A stretch of 64,000 bases of DNA. Origin: Yeosuana aromativorans (GTDB lineage Bacteria > Bacteroidota > Bacteroidia > Flavobacteriales > Flavobacteriaceae). Shown piece by piece: positions 37,084-45,900 of the stretch; the first letter of the stretch is position 1; every line of letters begins with the position of its first letter. The position numbers were made by a program, and so were the translations under genes. The stretch covers positions 562,111 to 626,110 of the forward strand of contig NZ_BMNR01000001.1 in the NCBI RefSeq assembly GCF_014646655.1. Direction: 5' to 3'. The notes beneath the pieces are model-generated. The model was not told where the DNA came from. It ran no database searches and worked only from the letters and a program-made list of their open reading frames with translations.

Positions 37084-37223
37084 AAATTGGATAAAATCCA
37101 CAAACAAGAAAAGCCTATAGATGTTCATTTTTAATTATTGCAAAAATCAAGAATCACCTTTAAAATCAAGTATTAAATATAAAACCCAATCTTGCATAAA
37201 TTTTTAGTAATTTTATAATCACC

Positions 37224-39014
37224 ATGCCAAAACAAACTTTTTTAAAACGTTTTTTAATTTGGAGAGCAAAACATATTTCCCATAGACAATTTGTATACTT
37301 ATTGAGTATTGTCATTGGGTTTATTTCTGGTTTTGGAGCCGTGGTTTTAAAGAACATGACACACTTTATCCAGCACGTTTTAGAGGGTAAAGTCGTCAAA
37401 TATTACCACCACGCATTTTACTTTTTGTTTCCACTTATTGGGCTTACGTTGGTCTACCTCATTATAAAATACATCATTAAAAACAAAGTAAGCCATGGTA
37501 TTCCAACCACACTTTATGCCATCTCAAAACGTAAAGGACTCATCAGGCAATATCAAATGTTTGGTTCCATTTTAACCGCACCGTTAACGGTCGGTTTTGG
37601 AGGTTCTGTAGGACTGGAGGGACCAACCGTGGCCACTGGTGCTGCCATTGGTTCAAACATTGCGAGAATGTTCCACATGAACCAAACAACCCGGAATTTA
37701 TTGATTGGTTGTGCCGCTGCCGGTGCCCTGTCATCCATTTTTAAGGCGCCTATCGCTGCCATTATTTTTGCCATTGAGGTCTTTAGTCTGGACTTAACAT
37801 TGGTATCTATGTTACCGCTTCTATTAGCATCGCTTACCGCCATTTTAACCTCTTATTTTTTCTTTGGGGATGATGTGCTATTGCCCTTTAAAATAGAAGA
37901 CAAGTTTTATATTGCCGATGCACCTTTTTACATTGCTCTTGGCTTAATAGCAGCATTAACATCCATCTATTTCACACGAGCCTACGAATATGTTGAAAAT
38001 TTATTTGACAAATTGGATTCACCTATTAAAAAGCTCCTTTTTGGCGGTATCGGCATTGGTGTTTTGGTTTACTTCATCCCACCGCTTTTTGGTGAGGGTT
38101 TTGATGTAATCAACAACCTGATTGCAGGCCACCCAGAAAAAGCACTGGAAAACAATTTTTTAAACTTGGATTTAACCAATATATGGGTCGTTATTATGCT
38201 ATTGGCAGGCTTGGTGTTTTTCAAGATTATTGCTAGTTCCTTGACCTTTGGTGCCGGTGGTGTTGGTGGTATCTTTGCACCTACGCTTTTTATGGGAAGC
38301 ATCATGGGCAATTGCATTGCCAAAATAGTGAATCATTCCGGAGTGTTCAGTACACCCATTTCTGAAAGTAATTTTACATTGGTAGGCATGGCCGGTCTTA
38401 TGGCCGGTGTATTGCATGCTCCATTAACGGCCATCTTTTTAATTGCCGAGCTCACGGGCGGTTATGAGTTGTTCATCCCGTTGATGATTACCGCCGTCAT
38501 TTCATTTAGCGTCACCAAAAAGTTTAGTCCGCATTCTGTTTATAACATGCAGTTGGGCCGAAAAGGCGAATTGATTACCCACGACAAAGACCATGCGGTG
38601 CTCACCTTAATGGACATTGACAAAGTTATTGAAACCAATTTTGCAAGTATCACTTCCAATATGAACTTGGGGGAAATAGTCAATACAGCGGTGATTCAAT
38701 CCAAACGAAATATTTTTCCCGTCATTGATGCCAAAACCCGGGCCTTGGTAGGCATCATCCTTCTGGATGATTTACGGTCCATTATGTTTGACACGGATTT
38801 ATATGGCGAAGTGCGGGCGCGCGACCTCATGCAACCAGCACCTGAAATCATCGATTTTGATAAGGATAAAATGACCGATATCATGCAAAAATTCCAAGAT
38901 AGCAGTGCCTGGAACCTCCCAGTGGTCAAAGACAACAAATATATTGGGTTCATTTCAAAATCCAAACTATTAACCGCCTACAGACGACAATTAATTAACT
39001 TTACCAAAGAATGA
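37224..39014 (+). CDS. ClC-family chloride channel/antiporter with CBS domains (copy 2)
   Basis: A 596-residue paralogue of the preceding protein with the same domain order; the gating glutamate is again at 132 (SVGLEGPTVATG). The copies differ mainly in the membrane-loop regions (for example 230-300). The copies agree closely over motifs such as NFTLVGMAGLMAGVLHAPLT, so the duplication is either recent or homogenised. The gene overlaps the next small gene by four bases (ATGA). Confidence 0.92.
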   Translation: MPKQTFLKRFLIWRAKHISHRQFVYLLSIVIGFISGFGAVVLKNMTHFIQHVLEGKVVKYYHHAFYFLFPLIGLTLVYLIIKYIIKNKVSHGIPTTLYAISKRKGLIRQYQMFGSILTAPLTVGFGGSVGLEGPTVATGAAIGSNIARMFHMNQTTRNLLIGCAAAGALSSIFKAPIAAIIFAIEVFSLDLTLVSMLPLLLASLTAILTSYFFFGDDVLLPFKIEDKFYIADAPFYIALGLIAALTSIYFTRAYEYVENLFDKLDSPIKKLLFGGIGIGVLVYFIPPLFGEGFDVINNLIAGHPEKALENNFLNLDLTNIWVVIMLLAGLVFFKIIASSLTFGAGGVGGIFAPTLFMGSIMGNCIAKIVNHSGVFSTPISESNFTLVGMAGLMAGVLHAPLTAIFLIAELTGGYELFIPLMITAVISFSVTKKFSPHSVYNMQLGRKGELITHDKDHAVLTLMDIDKVIETNFASITSNMNLGEIVNTAVIQSKRNIFPVIDAKTRALVGIILLDDLRSIMFDTDLYGEVRARDLMQPAPEIIDFDKDKMTDIMQKFQDSSAWNLPVVKDNKYIGFISKSKLLTAYRRQLINFTKE

Positions 39015-39244
39015 AATATTTGATTGCCATTTTCTTTATAGCCTCTGTGGGAAGCATTTTCACAGGGTACGTCATGGATTTTCAAAACTCCGAAAAACTC
39101 ATTGGCTTCGGGGTTGCTGGCCTATTTTTTATCGTATTTCCCCTGTTTTCGTATTACCGCTGGAAAGATAAAGACGTCAAGGATTACATGCTCACCAAGG
39201 AAAAACTGGATAAAATGCGGGAACGCGAAGGCGATAAAAGATAA
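39011..39244 (+). CDS. Small two-helix membrane protein, function unknown
   Basis: A 77-residue protein with two membrane segments (about 2-20 and 27-48) and a charged C-terminal tail rich in Lys, Asp and Glu (KDKDVKDYMLTKEKLDKMRE). Its ATG lies inside the end of the ClC gene, so it is translationally coupled to it and may act as an accessory subunit. I recognise no family. Confidence 0.7.
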   Translation: MKYLIAIFFIASVGSIFTGYVMDFQNSEKLIGFGVAGLFFIVFPLFSYYRWKDKDVKDYMLTKEKLDKMREREGDKR

Positions 39245-39250
39245 TTCTTT

Positions 39251-39316
39251 TTTTGGGCGTTACCCTTCGGGTCGGGCTGTCCGCACTACACGGTAGTTTG
39301 CTACCATCCCTAACGC
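39251..39316 (-). repeat. Dispersed repeat B, inverted copy (left flank)
   Basis: Read on the minus strand, this begins GCGTTAGGGATGGTAG, passes through AGCCCGACC and ends GTAACGCCCAAAA. The same beginning and end occur on the plus strand at 46811-46896, and the first 16 bases recur at 46150-46165. It resembles a common flavobacterial intergenic repeat. It carries no gene. Confidence 0.75.
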
Positions 39317-39341
39317 AGGTCTCAAACTGGTTTGAAATTTG

Positions 39342-39475
39342 CGTCATTGCGAGCATAGCGAAGCAATCCCATTGTTGTTTTCTATTTTTTCCGTCATTGC
39401 GAAGAAAATTTCTAATTTTCTGTGGCAATCTCTTTATCCAATGAGATTACGTCGTCGTTCCTTCTCGTAATGACG
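39342..39475 (-). repeat. Dispersed repeat A, inverted copy (left flank)
   Basis: This is the reverse complement of 46338-46470 with only about three or four mismatches over roughly 134 bases. It contains two CGTCATTGCGA units and one TCGTAATGACG unit that can fold back on one another. The element type (CGTCATTGCGAG...AGCGAAGCAATC) is a frequent intergenic repeat of Bacteroidetes. Confidence 0.85.
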
Positions 39476-39540
39476 AATCACATTAAAAGGTTGTTGTACC
39501 ATACTTTTTGGTAATTAGTCAAGATCATTATATTTATAAC

Positions 39541-39842
39541 ATGAAAAAATCCCATGTATATTTTATGACCAACAAAAACAACACGGTTATCTATATTGGA
39601 GTTACTGCAAACTTATTAAAACGCGTTTACGAACATAAAACCAAAAAGTATAAATCAGCGTTCACATCAAAATATAACTGTGATAAATTGGTGTATTTCG
39701 AAGAATATTCTGATATAACACAAGCAATTACAAGGGAAAAACAATTAAAAGCTGGAAACAGAAAAAAAAGGAAGGTTTAATCAATACAAATAATCCAGAG
39801 TGGAGTGATTTATCAGATGGGTGGCTTTTTTATTTTGACTAA
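39541..39842 (+). pseudogene. GIY-YIG nuclease-like gene, frameshifted near its end
   Basis: From ATG 39541 the protein begins MKKSHVYFMTNKNNTVIYIG, giving the GIY-YIG motif as VYF...IYIG, followed by an Arg and a His (LLKRVYEHK). The frame ends early at TAA 39778-39780, directly after an A8 run (39762-39769). With one more A the frame continues as EGLINTNNPEWSDLSDGW to TAA 39840-39842, which is how proteins of this family normally end. So one base is missing (mutation or homopolymer error), or slippage restores the frame. The gene sits between copies of the GTCATTGCGA repeat. Confidence 0.75.
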
Positions 39843-39843
39843 T

Positions 39844-40006
39844 CGTCATTGCAAGCGTAGCGAAGCAATCCCATTTCACCATCTCTGTATTTTTGCGTCA
39901 TTGCGAGCGCAGCGAAGCAATCTCTTTATCATGAAACCTTGGGCATCTGTAATTCCTCCTCATGAGATTACATCGTCATTCGTGCCTTATGCCTCGTAAT
40001 GACGAC
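39844..40006. repeat. Repeat A-type sequence between GIY-YIG gene and tadA
   Basis: It contains two units of CGTCATTGC(A/G)AGCG-AGCGAAGCAATC (39844 and 39894), then a divergent CATGAGATTACATCGTC half and an ending CTCGTAATGACGAC. This is a degenerate copy of the same composite repeat found at 39342 and 46338. It begins two bases after the restored end of the GIY-YIG frame. Confidence 0.75.
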
Positions 40007-40041
40007 TACGCATTAAGGTAGCATGGATATCACAACCAGAC

Positions 40042-40494
40042 CTAATTCAAATTACGCCTTTGTATAAAAAACCGTTTTAAAAGCTCAGACGCCTCGTCTT
40101 CCATCACACCCCCTCGAATGGTGGTTTTAGGATGCAGTTTGGTTTTCAGATTAATACAACCACGGTCCAAATCCCTTGCACCATACACAATATGGGAAAT
40201 CTGGCTCCAGTACAAGGCGCCGGCACACATCTGGCAAGGTTCCAAGGTGACGTAGAGCGTACAATTTTGAAGATACTTGCCGCCTAAAAAATTGGCTGCC
40301 GCCGTAATGGCCTGCATCTCGGCATGTGCCGTTACATCATTCAGGGTTTGTGTTAAATTATGGCCTCGGGCAATAATTTTATTGTCAATAACAATCACAG
40401 CACCCACAGGTATTTCGCCTTTTTCAAAAGCCATTTCGGCTTCCTGAAAGGCGCGTTTCATAAAATAGGTATCGTCAAAAGGTTGTATCATCAT
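40042..40494 (-). CDS. tadA: tRNA-specific adenosine deaminase (TadA-like)
   Basis: A 150-residue cytidine-deaminase-fold protein. Zinc ligands and catalytic residue are visible: HAE (His57, Glu59) and PCQMC (Cys87, Cys90). Length and motif match TadA, which converts A34 to inosine in tRNA-Arg; guanine deaminase is a less likely alternative. The first two codons are ATG ATG. The second (40491) is the better start because a TATTTTTG -7 box ends only two bases before the first. It diverges from dxs with a 36-base gap. Confidence 0.9.
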   Translation of the reverse strand: MMIQPFDDTYFMKRAFQEAEMAFEKGEIPVGAVIVIDNKIIARGHNLTQTLNDVTAHAEMQAITAAANFLGGKYLQNCTLYVTLEPCQMCAGALYWSQISHIVYGARDLDRGCINLKTKLHPKTTIRGGVMEDEASELLKRFFIQRRNLN

Positions 40495-40496
40495 AG

Positions 40497-40526
40497 CAAA
40501 AATACAAATTCATTCTTGTACTTTTG
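40497..40526. promoter_or_regulatory. Overlapping divergent promoters of tadA and dxs
   Basis: The minus-strand box TATTTTTG (40504-40497) serves tadA and the plus-strand box TACTTTTG (40519-40526) serves dxs. They are only 14 bases apart, and each start codon lies about five bases beyond its box. Both messages should therefore be leaderless, and the two polymerases would compete for the same DNA. Confidence 0.6.
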
Positions 40527-40530
40527 CGTG

Positions 40531-42312
40531 GTGCAAAATCCAATTTTAAAATACATCCATTCACCTGAAGACCTTCGCCAGTTAAAACCAAGCGAGCTGC
40601 CCCAACTTGCCCAGGAATTACGGGACTTTATCATCAATATTGTGGCCACCAAAGAAGGGCATTTAGGCGCCAGTCTGGGTGTGGTGGAACTCACCATTGC
40701 CTTGCATTACGTGTTTAATACGCCTTCTGACCAATTGATTTGGGATGTGGGCCACCAAGCTTACGGCCATAAAATATTAACGGGCAGACGCGATGCGTTT
40801 CATACCAACAGACAGCTTGGTGGTTTGAGCGGTTTTCCAAAACGGTCTGAAAGTATCTATGATGCCTTTGGCGTTGGGCATGCTTCCACCTCCATTTCGG
40901 CGGCATTGGGAATGGCCATTGCCTCCCAGTTAAAAGGTGATGTTCATAAACAGCATATTGCGGTTATCGGTGATGCCTCCATTGCCGGAGGTATGGCTTT
41001 TGAAGGGCTCAATCACGCTGGTGTTACCAACGCTAATTTATTGGTCATCTTAAATGATAATGCCATTGGCATTGACCCTAGTGTGGGCGCCTTAAAACAG
41101 TACTTGACCAATGTAAAAAAAGGCACCCAAAAACAAGACAACATTTTTGAAGCCCTCAATTTTGAGTACTCAGGACCTATTGATGGTCATGACATCCACG
41201 CACTTATATCGGAATTGGAGCGACTAAAAACGGTTAAAGGCCCTAAGTTTTTGCATGTCATCACCACGAAGGGCAAAGGCTTGAAACAAGCTGAAGAAGA
41301 TCAGGTACGATACCATGCGCCCGGTAAATTTGATGCTCAAACAGGTGATGTTTACACAAAACCAAGTATGGAGCAAGCGCCAAAATACCAAGACGTATTT
41401 GGGCATACCATTGTGGAACTGGCCAAACAAAACAAGAACATAGTAGGCATCACACCGGCCATGCCAACAGGCAGTTCCTTAAAATATATGATGGAACAAA
41501 TGCCAGATAGGGCTTTTGATGTAGGCATTGCCGAACAACACGCCGTTACCTTGGCCGCAGGTATGGCCACCCAAGGACTCATCCCATTTTGTAATATTTA
41601 CTCCACGTTTTTGCAACGTGCCTATGACCAAGTGATCCACGATGTGGCCTTACAAAAACTGCCCGTTATTTTTTGCTTGGACCGTGCCGGATTGGTGGGT
41701 GAGGATGGTGCCACACATCACGGGGTGTTTGATTTGTCGTATTTACGATGCATCCCCAACCTGATTGTGTTTGCGCCCCGAAACGAAATGGAACTGCGCA
41801 ACATCATGTACACGGCACAACTTGGCTTGGATAGGCCCATAGCCATAAGATATCCCAGAGGCCGCGGGGTGACCATAGACTGGAAACAACCGTTTGAAAC
41901 CATAACCATCGGCACTGGCATTGAACTAAAAAAAGGACAGACACTAGCGGTTTTAACTGTTGGAACCATGGCCGAACAGGCCGAACAAGCCATTGCCAAT
42001 TGCGAGCATCCGGATGCGGTGGGACATGTTGCTATGCGCTTTGTAAAACCCTTGGACGAACCCTTACTGCACCGTGTTTTTAAAACGTACAAGACCATTA
42101 TCACCCTAGAGGACAACTCGGTTAAAGGTGGTTTTGGCTCGGCGGTTTTGGAGTTTGCGGCTACACACAACTATAAAAACACCATCAAAACGGTAGGAAT
42201 CCCGGATGTGTTTATGGAGCAAGGCAGTGTGGCACAATTACAAGAATCTATTGGGTTGGATGCTGACAGCCTACGGTTGGTATTGAATAGCTTTTTAAAG
42301 GATATTTCCTAA
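40531..42312 (+). CDS. dxs: 1-deoxy-D-xylulose-5-phosphate synthase
   Basis: A 593-residue thiamine-diphosphate enzyme, the first step of the methylerythritol phosphate route to isoprenoids. VIGDASIAGGMAFEG with NDNAIGI is the cofactor-binding region, GIAEQHAVTLAAG carries the catalytic glutamate and DRAGLVGEDGATHHG is typical of Dxs. I choose GTG 40531 (protein start VQNPILKYIH): there is no in-frame ATG nearby, and a -7 box lies immediately upstream. A longer frame reaching 40360 overlaps tadA and is unlikely. Confidence 0.95.
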   Translation: MQNPILKYIHSPEDLRQLKPSELPQLAQELRDFIINIVATKEGHLGASLGVVELTIALHYVFNTPSDQLIWDVGHQAYGHKILTGRRDAFHTNRQLGGLSGFPKRSESIYDAFGVGHASTSISAALGMAIASQLKGDVHKQHIAVIGDASIAGGMAFEGLNHAGVTNANLLVILNDNAIGIDPSVGALKQYLTNVKKGTQKQDNIFEALNFEYSGPIDGHDIHALISELERLKTVKGPKFLHVITTKGKGLKQAEEDQVRYHAPGKFDAQTGDVYTKPSMEQAPKYQDVFGHTIVELAKQNKNIVGITPAMPTGSSLKYMMEQMPDRAFDVGIAEQHAVTLAAGMATQGLIPFCNIYSTFLQRAYDQVIHDVALQKLPVIFCLDRAGLVGEDGATHHGVFDLSYLRCIPNLIVFAPRNEMELRNIMYTAQLGLDRPIAIRYPRGRGVTIDWKQPFETITIGTGIELKKGQTLAVLTVGTMAEQAEQAIANCEHPDAVGHVAMRFVKPLDEPLLHRVFKTYKTIITLEDNSVKGGFGSAVLEFAATHNYKNTIKTVGIPDVFMEQGSVAQLQESIGLDADSLRLVLNSFLKDIS

Positions 42313-42364
42313 ATATTTTAACTCGTAAAAGCCTTCTACAGATGGAGGAGTGATTGGCCTGGCT

Positions 42365-42475
42365 GTCAGTTCGAGTGAAATTCTGCAAGAATTTTGTATC
42401 GAGAACAGCATATCATGCCACACATTGATTCTCGATACAAATTTTACGCCATGCGTAAAATCCACTCGAATTGAC
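42365..42475. repeat. Palindromic intergenic repeat after dxs
   Basis: Nested inverted repeats: outer arms GTCA-N-TTCGAGTG / CACTCGAA-N-TGAC (42365-42377 with 42463-42475) and inner arms TTGTATCGAGAA / TTCTCGATACAA (42394-42405 with 42429-42440). It can fold into a long hairpin. It looks like a REP-type element and marks the left border of the NUDIX-helicase pair. The remaining bases of the 289-base gap show nothing recognisable. Confidence 0.75.
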
Positions 42476-42601
42476 AATTTTTTGGTACGCTTAGCAGGTT
42501 AACAACTATTATATAATACTTACCGATTTTGATTGATTTTGTCAGAAAAAAAGGATAATTTAGAGTATTTAGAAAATGGATAGTTATATCTCAGTGCAAT
42601 A

Positions 42602-42988
42602 ATGAAAATTCTAAAAGTAACCTGTGCAATAATCGAAAAAGGAGGCCAAACATTAGTTGTACAGAGAAGCAATAAGATGAAACTACCTTTAAAATGGGAA
42701 TTCCCAGGTGGAAAAATAGAAGAAAATGAGTCTGAAGAAGAATGCATCATTCGAGAAATCAAGGAAGAATTAAACATAGAAATTGAATTGATTTCCAGAC
42801 TAGCAACATCTAATTTTAACTATTCAAATTTTTCAATTCAATTGGTCCCTTTTATTGCTCGTCATACAAAAGGAGTAATCAGACTTTCAGAACACAAACA
42901 GTATTTATGGATGTCCAACAAAAATTTAAAAAATTTAGATTGGGCTGAGGCAGATATACCAATAGTAAATGAATACCTAAACCTATGA
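42602..42988 (+). CDS. NUDIX hydrolase (MutT-like nucleoside triphosphate pyrophosphohydrolase)
   Basis: A 128-residue single-domain protein. The Nudix box is visible as GGKIEENESEEECIIREIKE followed by ELNI; the usual Gly near its end is Asn. It hydrolyses a nucleoside triphosphate or other diphosphate, and related proteins are annotated as (deoxy)nucleoside triphosphate pyrophosphohydrolases or 8-oxo-dGTPases. Its stop codon overlaps the start of the helicase gene (ATGA at 42985), so the two products are made together. This points to a joint function in nucleic acid protection. Confidence 0.9.
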   Translation: MKILKVTCAIIEKGGQTLVVQRSNKMKLPLKWEFPGGKIEENESEEECIIREIKEELNIEIELISRLATSNFNYSNFSIQLVPFIARHTKGVIRLSEHKQYLWMSNKNLKNLDWAEADIPIVNEYLNL

Positions 42989-45900
42989 TTGAAGGAATTT
43001 ACGAAGAATTAGTCACCCAATTAGTTTTGCAAAAACTTGAAGAAATTGATAAAAATAATTTTTATATCAATAAGTCCATTTTAGACAAAGAGGAAGCTTC
43101 TTCTGTTTTATCCAAACATTTAGCCCAAACAATCAAGCAAGCCTTGAACTATATTAAAGGAGATAATCAAATTGAGCTTCAAATAAAAGTGGCTAATAAA
43201 ATTATTCTGTTTCTAAAAGAAGAGCTGAAAAGAGAGGAGTTTAAAAATGATTTAATTTCAATTGAAGGTGAAATTTTGAAAGCAGTTTTTTCAAGAATAG
43301 ATTCTCACTTTTCAAATTTCAACCTTCATCTAAAGGAAATTACACCATATACAAGGTTAACCCATAGTGAATTATTCACTGGTGGAAACTTAGGACTATC
43401 TTTAGAGAGCGAACTGAAAAAGGAAATACTTTCCTCTGATAAAATTGACCTTCTTGTTTCATTTATAAAATTCAAAGGAATTATAATACTTGAAAAAGAA
43501 CTTGAGGATTTTACTAAAAGAGGAGGTCAATTACGTGTTATTACAACAACTTACATGGGTGCATCAGACTACAAGGCAATTCAGTTACTTTCCAAACTCC
43601 CCAACACAAAAATAAAAATCTCCTACAACACTGGGAATGAAAGACTTCATGCAAAGGCATATCTTTTTAAAAGAAATACAGGTTTTCATACGGCTTATAT
43701 TGGCTCTTCAAATTTTTCTCGTTCAGCTCTGACAGACGGACTGGAATGGAATCTAAAAATAACCACTAAAGAGATAAGTCATATTATTGATAAGTTTCAA
43801 AAAACCTTCGATTCCTATTGGCAAAGCAATGATTTTGAACTATTTGATGACACCCTTCACAAAGAAAAATTAATTGAATCGTTAAAATATGGAAAAAATG
43901 GTGCTACATTAAATTTAAACTTATCCTTTTTTGAAATTAAGCCCTTTCCTTTTCAAGCTGAAATTCTGGAAAAGTTAGAGGTCGAGCGTACAGTTCACCA
44001 AAGAAACAGAAATTTGGTTGTAGCAGCAACAGGAACAGGAAAAACAGTTGTTTCAGCATTTGATTACAAAAAATTCAAAGATGAAAATTCTTCGGCCAAA
44101 CTTCTATTTTTAGCCCATAGAAAGGAAATACTAATTCAATCTATTTCGGTTTTTAGAGGTATTTTAAGAGATAACAATTTTGGCGAGTTATGGGTAGATG
44201 GGCTCATGCCTGATAGTTACAAACATATTTTTGCTTCTGTTCAAACTATAAAAAATCGCCTAAACGATTTAGAATTAACTCCTGAATATTTTGATTTCAT
44301 TATAATCGATGAGTGTCATCATCAAACAGCAAACAGCTACAGGGGAATCATAAATTATTTTAAACCAAAGGTCTTGCTCGGTTTAACTGCCACTCCAGAA
44401 AGGATGGACGGTGGAGATATTCAAGAAGACTTTCACAATAGGATTGCAGCTGAAATTCGTTTACCTGAGGCACTAAACAGAAAATTATTGTGTCCATTTC
44501 AGTATTTTGGAATTACTGATAGTGTTGATCTCTCAAAGGTTAGTTGGGAGCGTGGGCGGTATTTGTCTAGTGAATTATCATCAGTTTACACATCAAACGA
44601 CAGAAGAATCCGGGAAATAATAGAGGCCTTAGAAAAGTATACCAAGAACATAAATGATGTGAGAGCTGTTGGATTTTGTGTAACCATTAACCATGCTAAG
44701 TTTATGGCTGAAAAATTTAATCTTGCCGGACTTAAAGCAGATTACCTGACAAGTAATAATACACAAAACCGAGATAACATTCACAATCAATTGCTTCAGA
44801 AAAAAATCAATTATCTTTTTGTTGTTGATATTTTTAATGAAGGTGTTGACATTCCAGAAATAGATACAGTACTTTTTTTGAGACCTACAGAAAGTCTCAC
44901 TATCTTCTTACAGCAACTTGGAAGAGGTTTGCGACTTGCAGAAAATAAAGAGTGTTTAACTGTTTTAGATTTTGTCGGTAATTCAAGACCAGAATATAAT
45001 TTTGAAAACAAGTTCCGTGCTTTAATTGGTAAAACAGCAACTCCGGTTAAAAAGGAAATTGAAAACAACTTCCCTCATCTGCCACTTGGTTGTTCTGTAA
45101 TTTTAGAGAAAAAAGCAAAACAAATAATACTTAAAAATATTGCCACAGCTACTTCGTTAAATCGAAACCAACTTATTCTAAAAATTCAAAACTTTCGACA
45201 TCAAACAACTTTAGAATTAAATTTGAAAAATTTTGTTGAATTTCACAATATTCCCCTACAAATCATATATAAACGAGGAGGGTGGAAAAGGCTTTGCCAA
45301 GCAGCCGGCATAATCAAAGATTTTAATAACACCAATGAAAAGCAAATTATTAATGCCATATCCAATAAATGGCTCTCATGTAGTTCAACAAGCTACTTTA
45401 TGTTCATTTTAAGTTTAGCAAAAAGGGAATTCAAAGTTTCATTAAGTGAATTAAACAAAATTGATAAGCAAATGTTACTAATGCTCCATTATGACGTTTG
45501 GCAAAATGCGGGAGGATTTAGCTCACTGGAATTAAGTGTTTTTGAAATAGGTAAAAATAAAGTCTTGATTGAAGAAATGATTGAAGTATTGGAATTGCTT
45601 ATTGATAGAATTGATTTCAAAGAGATTGACATACAATTACCCTATCAACAACCACTTAAAATTCATGCTAGATATACAAGGGATCAGATTTTGTCAGCTT
45701 TTGGCTTGAGTACTTTTGAAAAAAAATCTCCCAGTAGAGAAGGAATTGCAGAGAATTCTATTCTTAATACAGAAATTTTATTCATAAATCTAATTAAATC
45801 AGAAGAGAATTTTTCACCAACTACAATGTATGATGATTATGCTATTAATGAAACCTTGTTTCATTGGCAAAGCCAAAATTCCGCAGGTCCTGAGACCCCA

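Noticed and set aside
40360..40530. Upstream extension of dxs to 40360
   Set aside because: It would overlap most of the tadA 5' region, and a -7 box directly before GTG 40531 explains the real start.
41718..42170. 150-codon minus-strand frame inside dxs
   Set aside because: Antisense shadow of dxs; composition is Ser/Thr/Cys-rich, as expected from the reverse of a coding frame.
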